Below are positions 9,901-18,716 of a stretch of 64,000 bases of DNA, one piece after another. The stretch spans positions 62,001 to 126,000 of the forward strand of contig REEO01000056.1 in assembly GCA_007695035.1 (NCBI GenBank), given 5' to 3'. The stretch is from Saprospirales bacterium (GTDB taxonomy: Bacteria; Bacteroidota; Bacteroidia; Chitinophagales; Saprospiraceae). Made by a program: the position numbers and the translations under genes. The notes under the pieces are model-generated. The model was not told where the DNA came from and ran no database searches. It was given only the letters and a program-made list of their open reading frames with translations. Each line of letters begins with the position of its first letter. Within the stretch, counting starts at the first letter, position 1.

Positions 9901-10668
9901 CAGCTTTGCATTTTTGTCATAAGACTCCGGAAAGCTGAAAGAAACAACGCTGTCTTTTTTGACAAATTCCGATGGCACATAATACTCTGTTCCATCGATA
10001 ATTTGAAAGGTGTAGGGGTTCTGCTCAAATATGCTGGTGAGTGTTGTTATCATGCGAAGGTTGCTGTACACTTTCTCCAACTTTTCCAGTCCCTTGTAAA
10101 CCATTTTTATATCTGCGGGATCCGCTCCAGGATGCACCACGAAGTCGTACTTCAGCACCCCGTCCCTGATATACAACTGATAGTCTATACCATCGTACAG
10201 GTCGGTGTACTCAATTTTCTGATATTGCCTGACTTCCGATGCCCATTTGGAAGGATCATTTCCCTGTATGTAATTAAAATACTCAGAAGAGGGATGGTGC
10301 CCAAAATGACCGTGGTCCGCATTTGAGCCGGCAAACTCCACGGCAAAGGCGTGATTTTTTACTTCAAATTCCATGAACTCACAATCCGGATCAAACTTAC
10401 ATTTGGCTCTTTCTGCAAGGTCAGTTGCATCCTGTTGAACCCATAAAAGTCTCCCCCTTTCTAACCAGATCTGATGAGAACCGAAATCTGCCTTGTATAA
10501 AACCTGATCGGGCCATTGACCCTTATTTTCGCGAAAAACGTGGGGTTCGGTTAAAGGAGGCAAATCCGGGGTGTGTTCCACACCAGCATAGCCCTCAAAG
10601 TTCGGCAGTAGTATCAATACAGCGAAAAGAGAGATAATAATTCGCGGGAAATGTGAATATATAGGCAA
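6934..10668 (-). CDS. Type IX-secreted gliding-motility-type surface protein with SBBP repeats and PKD domain
   Basis: 1244 residues. Order seen: signal peptide (IIISLFAVLILLP), an N-terminal region starting VFRENKGQWPDQVLYKAD typical of Bacteroidota surface proteins, multiple beta-propeller SBBP-like repeats (STFLGGSRND, STFLGGSAAD, TFFGG, each with 'FPTT' or 'FPVT' linkers) over about 270-760, a PKD domain near 800-850 (FEWDFGDGNTSSERAPIHQY), several Ig-like repeats (SWSTG, TWNTG), and a C-terminal gliding-motility sorting domain (FPTAFSPNDDGINDIFKPEF, then VFDRWGNKVFE). The last is the type B T9SS domain, so the protein should be exported and attached to or released from the surface. No ATG is available; TTG at 10666-10668 is the first start after an in-frame stop. 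Likely an adhesin or extracellular matrix component. Confidence 0.9.
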   Translation of the reverse strand: MPIYSHFPRIIISLFAVLILLPNFEGYAGVEHTPDLPPLTEPHVFRENKGQWPDQVLYKADFGSHQIWLERGRLLWVQQDATDLAERAKCKFDPDCEFMEFEVKNHAFAVEFAGSNADHGHFGHHPSSEYFNYIQGNDPSKWASEVRQYQKIEYTDLYDGIDYQLYIRDGVLKYDFVVHPGADPADIKMVYKGLEKLEKVYSNLRMITTLTSIFEQNPYTFQIIDGTEYYVPSEFVKKDSVVSFSFPESYDKNAKLIIDPVLIFSSYSGSTADNWGMTATPGLNGELFGAGIVFDEGYPITMGAFMSSYSGPGGANAVVDIGITKFSEDGSERIYSTYLGGNLSEIPHSIIVNSQNELVILGTTSSSNFPTTPNSVQDQNMGGDAVTGGIFNNSIEISGTDIIVTVLSEDGTSLVGSTFLGGSRNDGINDLDRNLLRNYGDQFRGEVVVDDFDNIYVASVTRSSDFPVTSNAFQVGMSGGMAGVVFSLNRFCTQLRWSTFLGGSAADAAYSIKLNSEGNVLLAGGTRSSDFPVRGDAYKPTYQGGPANGFVTKLNNSGSDLLAGTFVGTNSYDQVYFVEVDLEDRVYLLGQSTGNLQPTPGVYSNPNSAQFIKRLDSDLNELEFRTVFGTGRGSIDISPTALMVDDCNRIYTSGWGGAANRNNIPTSTTSGLVVTPDAFQTTTDGNDFYFFVLEEDASELIFATFFGGTVPPGSGIGFEHVDGGTSRFSRDGTIFQAVCAGCGGGNFFPTTDGVVSPTNPSPNCNLGVIKYDFELDEIIARADVDRGTEGCAPFTADFRNFSTGTIHFEWDFGDGNTSSERAPIHQYEEPGVYEVSLFALSTNQCLEPDTATLTIEVIQAAESIVDSFEICDGEPIILESQIENENADFTWNTGQSTQSIAALESGLYTVEAELSNCIFRDSFTIINSSPSVFIQDSIACDQTFLELNLDPRAENISWSTGLTDALSTVVDEAGQYYVEYSINNCEFSDSAFITFPISPEIKIIGDTVSCEGEEVTLSVSESKGITIEEYEWNVGATGIDLVVTESGTYSVVALSDEGCTDEDEIDVFFIPQLPPVPHFSDTLICADGRLRVDLTEFEELADLSWSDGSGEFIRTFNENRNLTFELTNVCEEVTGTVGLEVSPFEFGELPMFFPTAFSPNDDGINDIFKPEFPPDLEILSFEMKVFDRWGNKVFETRDVEFGWNGVFDGEDMQPAVFAWYAEIEFFLCEEPATVKRSGDVTIMR

Positions 10669-11069
10669 ATTCGGTCGTTTATTCGGATCTATCGGATTTC
10701 AATCTGCCATGCAACCGCATGCTTGTGTTTAACAGGTGCAATCCGTGTTCAGTTTCAAAGATTTACATTTCTTTTAAGCTAAACGGGATTTTGAGGGGTA
10801 AACGTTTAAGAATACCTGAATTAATAGTTCTATAGCAAAATGCCTTTTAAACCAATTGAAATAAACATGGAAGCCAATTATTTTTGAGCATTGGCATGGA
10901 AACTTCTTTGTAAGATTGCAGAAAAAGTGCACAATCTTTGTGAAGGGAACTGTAATTTAATAATCAACTCCGGGTATATCTGTCGCGAATGCCGAGAAAA
11001 CTCACTAAGATATCGTTATTTCCGTTTGACAATGTACTTTAGTTGAAGCAAGCCCCCTATTTTTGCAAG
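10669..11069. other. Divergent intergenic region
   Basis: Gene-free region between the large surface protein and prfA. TATTTTTG at 11058-11065 fits a -7 element for prfA but lies only 4 nt before its ATG, which would make a leaderless mRNA; no well-spaced TTG accompanies it. Nothing else is recognisable. Confidence 0.4.
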
Positions 11070-12131
11070 ATGATTGAAAAACTGGAATCATACAAAGATC
11101 GCTTTAAGGTTCTGGAGGAGCGGTTGTCAGACCCGGAAGTGGTAGCCGACCAAAAAGAGTTTACCAAACTCCACAAGGAATACAAACGCATAACCCCACT
11201 CGTGAAAGGATTGGAAAAATGGGAAAAACTCCGGGAGGAATACCATCAGGCGCACGAGCTCCTGGACGAGTCCGATGAAGCCGTAAAAACAATGGCCCGG
11301 GACGAAATCAATGAGCTGCAAGGCCAAATTGATGAGCTGGAAGCGGAATTGAAAGAGCTTTTAGTGCCTCGTGACCCTGAAGATGCCAGCGATGCCATGG
11401 TCGAAATAAGAGCGGGCACAGGTGGGGACGAAGCAGCTATTTTTGCCGGGGACCTATTCAAAATGTACACTTCGTTTTTCGACCAACTGGATTGGAAGTA
11501 CGAGATCATCAACCTCAACGAAAGTGCCCAGGGTGGTTACTCCCGCATAGTCATCGAAGTGAAGGGAACCGATGTGTACGGCATGTTGAAGTACGAATCG
11601 GGCACCCACCGCGTACAACGCGTTCCCAAAACCGAATCTCAGGGCCGCGTCCACACCTCAGCCGCCACAGTAGCAGTGCTCCCTCAATTGGAAATGGATG
11701 AAATAGACCTCAACAAGGAGGACATCAGGGTGGATACTTTCCGCTCCAGCGGGGCTGGGGGCCAGCACGTCAATAAAACAGAATCCGGTGTGAGAATGAC
11801 ACACATTCCAAGTGGCGTCTCAGTCGTGAGTACCGACAGCAGGTCTCAGTTGAAAAACAGAGAGTTTGCCCTTCAGCGTCTCTATCAAAAAATACTAGAG
11901 TCCCAGCGAGAAAAGGAGGCCTCATCGAGGGCAGAACAGCGTAAATCCCTGGTGGGTACCGGAGACAGGAGTGGGAAAATTAGGACCTACAACTTTCCAC
12001 AAAACCGCGTAACAGACCATCGCATCAATCTCACGCTTTACAATCTCGATCAAGTAATCGGGGGAAAACTTCAGGAGATTATCCAGGCCCTCAAAGTGGC
12101 GGACAGTGCCAGTAAGCAGGAAGCATCCTGA
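11070..12131 (+). CDS. prfA: Peptide chain release factor 1
   Basis: 353 residues from the ATG at 11070; a TTG at 11043 would add nine residues not typical of the family. The protein recognises UAA/UAG in the ribosomal A site and triggers peptide release. Visible hallmarks: an N-terminal coiled domain, the RF1 stop-codon recognition tripeptide P-x-T (PKT, within HRVQRVPKTESQGRVHTSAA), and the catalytic GGQ loop (SSGAGGQHVNKTESGVRMTH) whose Gln is the methylation target. RF1 rather than RF2 is indicated by PxT in place of SPF. Length is normal for RF1. The next gene starts 150 bp later. Confidence 0.97.
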   Translation: MIEKLESYKDRFKVLEERLSDPEVVADQKEFTKLHKEYKRITPLVKGLEKWEKLREEYHQAHELLDESDEAVKTMARDEINELQGQIDELEAELKELLVPRDPEDASDAMVEIRAGTGGDEAAIFAGDLFKMYTSFFDQLDWKYEIINLNESAQGGYSRIVIEVKGTDVYGMLKYESGTHRVQRVPKTESQGRVHTSAATVAVLPQLEMDEIDLNKEDIRVDTFRSSGAGGQHVNKTESGVRMTHIPSGVSVVSTDSRSQLKNREFALQRLYQKILESQREKEASSRAEQRKSLVGTGDRSGKIRTYNFPQNRVTDHRINLTLYNLDQVIGGKLQEIIQALKVADSASKQEAS

Positions 12132-12281
12132 TACAGCTTCCAAAACTATAGAAACCGGCTGGTGTTAGAAAGGTGATTATTGATAAGATGGTTGAGATTC
12201 TTGCCTCCGAAAATATGAATAAGAGAGGTTTTTACAGCAATCTTTTATCTGCCTGGGGTAACCAGATCAAAAATAAACCAG

Positions 12282-12641
12282 ATGAGTCTAAACATGGTAT
12301 TGGGTGCTTCCGAAAAACCCTCGAGATACAGCAACAAGGCAATGGCAGCCCTTCAGGCCCATGGACATAAAGTCGTTGCAGTGGGAAAGCAAAGGGGCGA
12401 AGCGCACGGTATTGATATCCAAACAGATTGGCCCAAATCCAATACCGTTGATACGCTGACCATTTACCTCAATCCCTTCAACCAAAAACCCCTGTACGAT
12501 AAAATTTTGGAGTTGAAACCCCGAAGAATTATCTTTAATCCGGGTTCAGAAAATACTTTTCTCCTGGAAAAAGCCGAAAAGGCAGGAATCCAGTGCACGC
12601 CAGCATGTACCCTGGTCCTTTTATCCAAAGGAGACTATTAG
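12282..12641 (+). CDS. CoA-binding domain protein (YccU-like)
   Basis: 119 residues forming one Rossmann-type CoA-binding domain. It has the early 'VLGASEKPSRYSNKA' loop, the 'GHKVVAVGKQRGEAHGI' strand with Gly, and the terminal 'IIFNPGSENTFLLEKAEKAG' element followed by a C-x3-C-like segment (CTPACTLVLL). The fold is that of the CoA-binding half of succinyl-CoA synthetase alpha, found alone in YccU-type proteins. The substrate is not known. The ATG at 12282 starts just before the first strand; a short frame from 12173 in another register has no support. Confidence 0.85.
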   Translation: MSLNMVLGASEKPSRYSNKAMAALQAHGHKVVAVGKQRGEAHGIDIQTDWPKSNTVDTLTIYLNPFNQKPLYDKILELKPRRIIFNPGSENTFLLEKAEKAGIQCTPACTLVLLSKGDY

Positions 12642-12684
12642 CCCTGTGCGACTTTTGCGAAAACAATCAAAAGAATAATAGGAT

Positions 12685-13572
12685 ATGGAAAAAAGTGATA
12701 GTAAAAACAACATGCTGAGGGAAGGTTCACTGGATGACCAAGTGGTATTGGTAACCGGCGGAGGCACGGGACTGGGTAAATCCATGACTGCGTCCTTTTT
12801 GGAACTCGGAGCTTCGGTAATTATAGCGAGCAGGAAGCTTGAAAACCTTCAAAAAACTGCGGATGAACTCAATGAACAATTCCCCGGCAAGGTCCTGCCA
12901 CTTCAATGCGATATAAGAGATTATGACCAGGTGGAAGAGACCGTTGCTAAAGGGGTGGAATACTTTGGAAAAATAAATGTGCTGGTCAACAATGCTGCGG
13001 GCAACTTTATCAGCCCCACCGAACGACTTTCTCACCGGGCTTTTGACACTGTGGTTGACATCGTACTAAAAGGCTCTTACAACAGCACCCTGGCCATTGG
13101 AAAATACTGGATTGAAAATGGAATCAAGGGCAATGTGCTCAGCATTACCACCACTTACACTTTTACCGGCTCTGCCTACGTCGTACCCTCGGCCTGCGGT
13201 AAAGCCGGTGTTTTGGCACTCACCCAGTCTCTGGCAGTGGAATGGGCCCAATACGGGATCAGACTCAACGCCATTGCCCCGGGACCCTTCCCCACCAAAG
13301 GAGCCTGGACCAGGTTGTTCCCCAATGAAATTTCATCCCTGTTTAGTCCCGACAAAAAGGTTCCGTTGGGCAGGTTTGGTGAACACCGCGAATTGACAAA
13401 TCTCGCCTGCTACATGATTTCAGACTACGCTGCATTTATGACCGGCGAGCAAATTGTACTGGATGGCGGAGAATGGCTGCAGGGAGCCGGCCAGTTTAAT
13501 TTCCTCAGACAGGTTCCCTCCGAAATGTGGGACGAATTAGAGAAAACCGTGCGCAAGGGTAAAAGTGAGTGA
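12685..13572 (+). CDS. SDR oxidoreductase, 2,4-dienoyl-CoA reductase-like
   Basis: 295 residues. Classical short-chain dehydrogenase features: NAD(P)-binding TGGGTGLGKS near residue 24, an NNAAG motif (VLVNNAAGNFISP), and 'APGPFPTKGAW' after the active site. The expected Tyr-x3-Lys is replaced by a SAYVVPSACGKAGV segment, with Ser/Tyr and the Lys of 'CGKAG', the arrangement seen in 2,4-dienoyl-CoA and peroxisomal trans-2-enoyl-CoA reductase-type SDRs. The RNA and context do not define the substrate; fatty acid beta-oxidation accessory activity is an inference. It starts 43 bp after the CoA-binding protein gene on the same strand, so the two may be co-transcribed. Confidence 0.85.
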   Translation: MEKSDSKNNMLREGSLDDQVVLVTGGGTGLGKSMTASFLELGASVIIASRKLENLQKTADELNEQFPGKVLPLQCDIRDYDQVEETVAKGVEYFGKINVLVNNAAGNFISPTERLSHRAFDTVVDIVLKGSYNSTLAIGKYWIENGIKGNVLSITTTYTFTGSAYVVPSACGKAGVLALTQSLAVEWAQYGIRLNAIAPGPFPTKGAWTRLFPNEISSLFSPDKKVPLGRFGEHRELTNLACYMISDYAAFMTGEQIVLDGGEWLQGAGQFNFLRQVPSEMWDELEKTVRKGKSE

Positions 13573-13611
13573 GCCGTCGGGTTTTCTGTGAAAAGATGAT
13601 CGAAAAGGACC

Positions 13612-14640
13612 TCAATACTTCCACCTGTTGGCCAGAGCTACCAGGCTCAACATAACAGGTACCTCTACCAGTACTCCCACCACCGTTACAAGGGCCGCCG
13701 GACTGTGAAGACCAAATAGAGCAATCGCCACTGCCACTGCCAGTTCGAAAAAATTACTGGTTCCTATCATGGCTGCCGGCGAACATACATTGTGAGGCAA
13801 ATTAATCTTTCTCCCCGCATACCAGGCCAGGAAAAAAATAAAGTAGGACTGTATGATAAGCGGGACCGCTATCAGTAAAATGATGTATGGATTGTTGATG
13901 ATATTGGGTCCCTGAAAAGCGAACAAAAGCACCAGGGTCAACAGAAGGGCTGAAATACTTATCGGCCTGAACCTGGGTAGAAACACCTCTTTAAACCACT
14001 TTCTCCCATGCCTTCTAATTAAAATCTGGTTGGTAATAAATGCCGCGATTAGCGGTATAACCACAAATACGAATACCGAGGTCACCAGTGTGTCGTATGG
14101 CACCGTAATATCCGTTATGCCCAGTAAAAGTCCGGTGAGTGGAACAAAGGCTACGAGAAGTACCAGGTCATTTATTGAAACCTGCACCAGGGTGTAATTG
14201 GGGTCCCCGTTTGTCAAATAGGACCAGACAAATACCATGGCCGTACAGGGTGCTACTCCGAGTAATATGGCCCCGGCAATATACTCCCCGGCCAGTTCCG
14301 GCTCTATCCACGCCGAATAAAGATTTCCAAAGAAAATCCAGGCGAAAAAAGCCATGGTGAATGGCTTGATCAGCCAATTTACTACAAGGGTCAGAATTAT
14401 TCCTTTAGGGGCTTTACCTACATTTGCTATGCTGGTGAAATCCACCTGAAGCATCATAGGGTAGATCATCAACCAAATCAAAATAGCGATTGGAATATTC
14501 ACATGATAAACTTCTATGTCGGCCAAAAAGCTCATAAAATCGCTGAAATAGGAACCTGCCAAAATTCCCACTCCTATGCAGAGTATTACCCATATAGTAA
14601 GATTCTTTTCAAAAAAAGGTATTTTTTTTGTTGAGTCCAT
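13612..14640 (-). CDS. ACR3-family arsenite efflux transporter
   Basis: 342 residues from the ATG at 14638-14640; an upstream in-frame ATG at 14715 would overlap the arsenate reductase gene and lacks a hydrophobic start, so it is not preferred. About ten membrane helices. The family signature is clear: LLGVAPCTAMVFVWSYLTNG contains the conserved Cys (residue 132 here) needed for As(III) transport, and an Asn/Asp-containing helix (VQVSINDLVLL) follows. It exports arsenite from the cytoplasm using the membrane potential. Directly downstream of the arsC-like gene, which makes the substrate. Confidence 0.92.
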   Translation of the reverse strand: MDSTKKIPFFEKNLTIWVILCIGVGILAGSYFSDFMSFLADIEVYHVNIPIAILIWLMIYPMMLQVDFTSIANVGKAPKGIILTLVVNWLIKPFTMAFFAWIFFGNLYSAWIEPELAGEYIAGAILLGVAPCTAMVFVWSYLTNGDPNYTLVQVSINDLVLLVAFVPLTGLLLGITDITVPYDTLVTSVFVFVVIPLIAAFITNQILIRRHGRKWFKEVFLPRFRPISISALLLTLVLLFAFQGPNIINNPYIILLIAVPLIIQSYFIFFLAWYAGRKINLPHNVCSPAAMIGTSNFFELAVAVAIALFGLHSPAALVTVVGVLVEVPVMLSLVALANRWKY

Positions 14641-14704
14641 TGAATTTATTTTGTTTGATTCTTTGATTCTGATTACAGTGTTTAGGTCCCCTAAGGAAAA
14701 AGCT

Positions 14705-15334
14705 TCAGTAGGCATTTTTTATCGATGAAAACAAATACTTCATTTCAGTGGCGATAATCTGGCTGCACTCCCGGTACTTTTCAGCTTGTATTTCAGTCGT
14801 ATCGTAGTCTCCGGGGTCTTTATATGGAAGATAGAATCGCCTGTCCGCACCCGGTGCATTAGGACAGTTGGTGTCTGCATCTGAGCAAACCATAACAGCC
14901 GCAAAACCGGATTCAGGATTGTAGAAATTTCCGTGCTCCTTGGAAAAAACCACGGACGGAGGTCTGGTGTGACTGAATTTTACGAAGTAGATTGGATTGT
15001 TTCCAGCGCCCATTTGATTCAGCCTAAATCCACACTGTTTCAACACCTCCGAAACCATGCCGTACAATGCGGTGGCCTCTGTTCCCCCGGAGTAACAATT
15101 GACGCCGGTTAATCCATAGTAGGATGAAATACACGCTGCCCAGATCTGGGTAAACTGACTTCGCCGCGAATTATGCGTACAGATATAGTTGAGATTCATT
15201 GGCCTGCCTTCCCGTAGTTTACTTATACCATAGTCTATTACCGGCTGAAGCATTTCCCTACGCAAATCAACCAGCTCATTTTGATCGAGATCCTCAATAA
15301 ATTCCCTTATTGAAGGATAAATATCACTTTGCAT
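14705..15334 (-). CDS. Arsenate reductase, low-molecular-weight phosphatase type
   Basis: 209 residues. The nucleophile loop C-x5-R is present: Cys52-THNSR-Arg58, followed by SQ, in the sequence NYICTHNSRRSQFTQIWAAC, typical of thioredoxin-type ArsC and related low-Mr phosphatases. Further cysteines (CSDADTNCPNAPG, about 145-155) could be the resolving pair. The first 45 residues form a helical extension absent from E. coli-type or S. aureus ArsC (about 130 residues). It reduces arsenate to arsenite, which the ACR3 pump downstream exports. No ArsR regulator is encoded nearby. Confidence 0.88.
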   Translation of the reverse strand: MQSDIYPSIREFIEDLDQNELVDLRREMLQPVIDYGISKLREGRPMNLNYICTHNSRRSQFTQIWAACISSYYGLTGVNCYSGGTEATALYGMVSEVLKQCGFRLNQMGAGNNPIYFVKFSHTRPPSVVFSKEHGNFYNPESGFAAVMVCSDADTNCPNAPGADRRFYLPYKDPGDYDTTEIQAEKYRECSQIIATEMKYLFSSIKNAY

Positions 15335-15516
15335 TCCCCTGATTTTAAATTTTTAATTATATAATTGAATATTACGATAAATGATGGAAACAAGGTGAGT
15401 TGCCCGGATAAAAAATTTTATGTAACTGTTTCGGTAGAAAAAGTCAGAGGCTGAAATCCATTCGTTGCACATGACCAGGTAAGAATAAAATCCGTCCAAA
15501 AGGAAATGGCAGGACC
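15335..15516. promoter_or_regulatory. Upstream region of arsC with AT palindrome
   Basis: The 182-bp region ahead of the arsC-ACR3 pair contains a perfect 12-bp palindrome AATTATATAATT at 15355-15366, about 21 nt upstream of the arsC start. ArsR-type repressors bind AT-rich inverted repeats, so this is a candidate operator. Perfect AT palindromes also occur by chance. Confidence 0.35.
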
Positions 15517-17568
15517 CTATTTTTCCACCCGGATTCTGGCATCAACGGCAACCACCGAATTCTTTCCGGCGATAAAGGGGTTGATATCGAGTTCAGCTAT
15601 TTCCGGGGCAACATACACCAGAGAGGATATTCTGAAAATAGATTGGGTAAAGAGATCTTCATTGACACCCGGTTTATTCCGATAGCCTTTTATCAATGGA
15701 TAAGCTTTGAGAGATTGGACCATTTTTGTGCTTTCCTCTTTACTGATCGGGGCCAGGTTGTAGCTCAGGTCCCTGATTATTTCAACAAAAATACCTCCAA
15801 GACCGCAGGCAACCAGGTGACCGAACGGATCTTTTTTAACCGCTCCACAAAAGAGCTCCATCCCTTTTTCCATTCGCTGAACAAGACAGGCCCGGACCCC
15901 TTTTATTTTCATCATCCGGTCAAACTCCTTCAATAATTGCTCGCAGGATTGAATATTTAATTTCACACCATCCACCTCTGTCTTGTGTACAGGTCCCACT
16001 ACCTTGACAACTACCGGAAATCCAATTTCTTCGGCAGCTCTTTCAATATCGCCCCTGCTTTTGCATTCCATTTCCGGGACAGTTTGGATGCCTGCGGCTT
16101 GTAACAATTCCCTGACCACTGTGGGACCCAGGAAACCATCCGAAGCTCTTCTCATAATGTCCCGTATCAGGGCTACGTCCATTTCCGCCAGGATCGTTTG
16201 TCCAAAAGTGGGTTTCGGGCAGTAGTAGGTATGTGCCAGGGCTTTCCCCAGGGTGACCTCAAAGGAAAAATTGACATTGCCGCCCTGGAGGAATTCCTCT
16301 ATTTCGCGACCTGCATTAATCAGGGAGGGAAGTACTGGAAAAATGGGTTTTGAGCAGGACTTCATTTTTTGGTCAAGCACATCATACACATCGCCCACTT
16401 TAAACAAACCCGGGCTTCCAAAGACGACCACCATGCCGTCTATTTCGTCCAATTCTTCGCAAAAGTCAATTATTTTTCCCAACTGATCAGCGGTGCCGGT
16501 GGCTAAAAAGTCGATGGGATTGGCTACCGATGAGCCGGGATGCAGGCTTTTCATTAGCTCTTTGGATTGGGATTCCGGAATCGGAGGCACATTCATTCCC
16601 TCCGAGGAGAGGGTGTCCGTGAGCATAACAGCAGAACCACCAGCATGGGTAATCACAGCCAGATTGGGCCCGAGGAGTTCCTTGTTTTGCCAAACACAGG
16701 CTGCACTGATCAACTCCTCCCTGCCACTGCAATAAACAATGCCCGCCTTGCGAAACAGTGACCGGATGACTGTATCGGGGGTAGTAACTGCACCAGTATG
16801 CGATGAAGCTGCACGGCCTCCCGCTTCTGAAAAACCCGATTTAATGGCCGCGATTTTAGCGCCCTTTCGCACCAGTGAAGAAGCGTGTTGCAAAAATTTA
16901 AAGGGGTTTCGAATGTCTTCCAGATAGAGCAATTGGACAGCAGGACTCTGACCGTGGACGTAGTTTTGGTCCATATTTTCCAGTATCTCCTCCACCCCTA
17001 TCTGGGGCGCATTTCCGATTGAGTACACATTGGAAAATCGAAGGCCCGAAAACCAGGCCGCTTCCATAATAAAAACCGCAGTGGCACCTGAACTCGACAC
17101 CAATTCCACCCCATCCGGATGGTATTCCGGTACCGGGCTGGTAAAAACCCCTTTGTAATATTCGTTGATGATGCCGATGCAGTTGGGACCGACCAAGCTG
17201 GCATTGTGTTCGTTCACAATTTCGAGTAATTGCTGCTCCAGCGCTTTTCCCTTTTCACCCGCCTCTCCGAAACCAGCAGAAAAAATAATAAATGCACGAG
17301 TACCAGCTTCCGCCAACTTTTTAACCGCCTTAACGGAGGCCTCAGCGGGAGTGGCCAAAATAGCCAAGTCCACTTCAGGAAGCTCATCGATTTGCCTTTT
17401 CAACTCCACCCCCTCCAGGTGAATATCTCTGGGATTCAATCCGTACAGAGCACCCTTATATCCGCCTTCGATCAGGTTTTGAATGACCTTACCACCGGGC
17501 TTGTTTGTTTTGTCGGATGCGCCAATTACAGCAATAGAGGAAGGTTGGATAAGTCCCTTGTTGATCAT
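15517..17568 (-). CDS. ADP-forming acetate/acyl-CoA ligase (fused alpha-beta)
   Basis: 683 residues. Order: CoA-binding Rossmann domain (IAVIGASDKTNKPGGKVIQN, 10-115), two succinyl-CoA-ligase flavodoxin-like domains (to about 450) with the phosphorylated-His loop SHTGAVTTPDTVIRS, and a C-terminal ATP-grasp domain (475-683; GFPVVVKVVGPVHKTEVDGV). This is the full architecture of ADP-forming acyl-CoA synthetases, which interconvert acyl-CoA + ADP + Pi and acid + CoA + ATP. The length matches single-chain enzymes; there is no C-terminal GNAT domain as in protein acetyltransferases. Substrate (acetate, propionate or other) cannot be read. Adjacent to the ars pair but separated by 182 bp. Confidence 0.9.
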   Translation of the reverse strand: MINKGLIQPSSIAVIGASDKTNKPGGKVIQNLIEGGYKGALYGLNPRDIHLEGVELKRQIDELPEVDLAILATPAEASVKAVKKLAEAGTRAFIIFSAGFGEAGEKGKALEQQLLEIVNEHNASLVGPNCIGIINEYYKGVFTSPVPEYHPDGVELVSSSGATAVFIMEAAWFSGLRFSNVYSIGNAPQIGVEEILENMDQNYVHGQSPAVQLLYLEDIRNPFKFLQHASSLVRKGAKIAAIKSGFSEAGGRAASSHTGAVTTPDTVIRSLFRKAGIVYCSGREELISAACVWQNKELLGPNLAVITHAGGSAVMLTDTLSSEGMNVPPIPESQSKELMKSLHPGSSVANPIDFLATGTADQLGKIIDFCEELDEIDGMVVVFGSPGLFKVGDVYDVLDQKMKSCSKPIFPVLPSLINAGREIEEFLQGGNVNFSFEVTLGKALAHTYYCPKPTFGQTILAEMDVALIRDIMRRASDGFLGPTVVRELLQAAGIQTVPEMECKSRGDIERAAEEIGFPVVVKVVGPVHKTEVDGVKLNIQSCEQLLKEFDRMMKIKGVRACLVQRMEKGMELFCGAVKKDPFGHLVACGLGGIFVEIIRDLSYNLAPISKEESTKMVQSLKAYPLIKGYRNKPGVNEDLFTQSIFRISSLVYVAPEIAELDINPFIAGKNSVVAVDARIRVEK

Positions 17569-17633
17569 TGCCTGGATGCTTTATTGATGCAGGCAAAAGT
17601 AGCAATTAATTTAATAAGGACAAAGAGGTCCGC

Positions 17634-18716
17634 TTATTGAGCAACAGCAAAATCGAGGGATTTTACGATGTGGTTGAGGCGAATCATATAGTTTCGCTTG
17701 TCGTCAGCCGGCGCGTAAGCAAATACATCCACGAAGAGCAGTTTGTTTTCGGCTTCGTTGAGTACGAGAAAAGATTTAAACGGTCCGCCCATAAAGTCTT
17801 CGCGCATGTCCCATATTCCCCGGAGTTCGATGGCAAAATTGCCATTGATGGTCCGTTGAAAATCAAACATGGGAATAAAGCGGTCTTCCACCTCCATGTA
17901 GGTGCCTTTCTTTCCGCTGGAGATGTGCTCTCTGGTGATGGAATCCCTCAATTCCCTGAGATACTCAGGAGTAAGTTGACTGCCGTCTGTGTAGTCAAGT
18001 TGATGAAACATCATACTCAGACTGGCCTTTCGCCTTTCGTCACGCAACCAAACGAAGTTATCTTCTTCAACAGCCAGCATCCAATCGGAGGGAATGTCGA
18101 TCTCAGCTCCGAACTCTCGGCGGATCAGGTTGCTCAATTCGCGATTGGTGCCACCTCCATAAACCTCTGCTTGTACAGTAGTCTCATAAAACTGGTCAAT
18201 ACGGGAGGAAACCTGATCAAACGAACGTGATATTCCAGCGGTTAATGCCTGTACATCCCTTCCGTACAAATAGACCACCATTTGGCCCCTGGCCCATTTA
18301 TCGCGGATTATTTGGACACCAAAGTCATCGTTTTCGAGGCTGTTATTAATGCGTTCGCGGCCGAGGTCATTGATGGCCATTTGTGTGAGCTGGGAGTATT
18401 CGTCCGATAGATTGACCGCAAAAACAAAGAGTTTCAGCTCCCTTCTCACGGGATTTTCCAAAATATCTTCCACGGAAAAAACGCGTAGGTCGAAAATGGG
18501 TTCCGGCTGGGGGAGGATCAGATACGCACCCTGGTAGTAAAAACTAAAGGTGTCAGCAAAAGTAGTCTCCCAAATATCCTCATCGACGATGAGATTGAGC
18601 TGCTGCACTTTACCTATGGCCGTAGGAAGTGCTCTGAAGCGCTCCGTCACTTGGCTATCACCGCAGGACGAAAGCAAGAAAACAACAACCAAAAGGAAAC
18701 TACTCAAGCGGTACAT
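17634..18716 (-). CDS. DUF4837 family lipoprotein
   Basis: 360 residues. Signal MYRLSSFLLVVVFLLSSCGDS ends in a clear lipobox with Cys (LLSSC). The body matches the Bacteroidota DUF4837 family: an early strand with ALPTAIGKVQQLNLIVD, a central SDWMLAVEEDNFVWLRDERR segment, and a C-terminal FVDVFAYAPADDKRNYMIRL. Function unknown; likely inner- or outer-membrane-anchored. A minus-strand -7 element (TATATTTG) is seen at 18736-18743, about 20 nt before the ATG. Confidence 0.85.
   Translation of the reverse strand: MYRLSSFLLVVVFLLSSCGDSQVTERFRALPTAIGKVQQLNLIVDEDIWETTFADTFSFYYQGAYLILPQPEPIFDLRVFSVEDILENPVRRELKLFVFAVNLSDEYSQLTQMAINDLGRERINNSLENDDFGVQIIRDKWARGQMVVYLYGRDVQALTAGISRSFDQVSSRIDQFYETTVQAEVYGGGTNRELSNLIRREFGAEIDIPSDWMLAVEEDNFVWLRDERRKASLSMMFHQLDYTDGSQLTPEYLRELRDSITREHISSGKKGTYMEVEDRFIPMFDFQRTINGNFAIELRGIWDMREDFMGGPFKSFLVLNEAENKLLFVDVFAYAPADDKRNYMIRLNHIVKSLDFAVAQ

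Noticed and set aside
12173-12370. 65-codon frame before the CoA-binding protein gene
   Set aside because: Overlaps the CoA-binding gene in another frame and has no family features.
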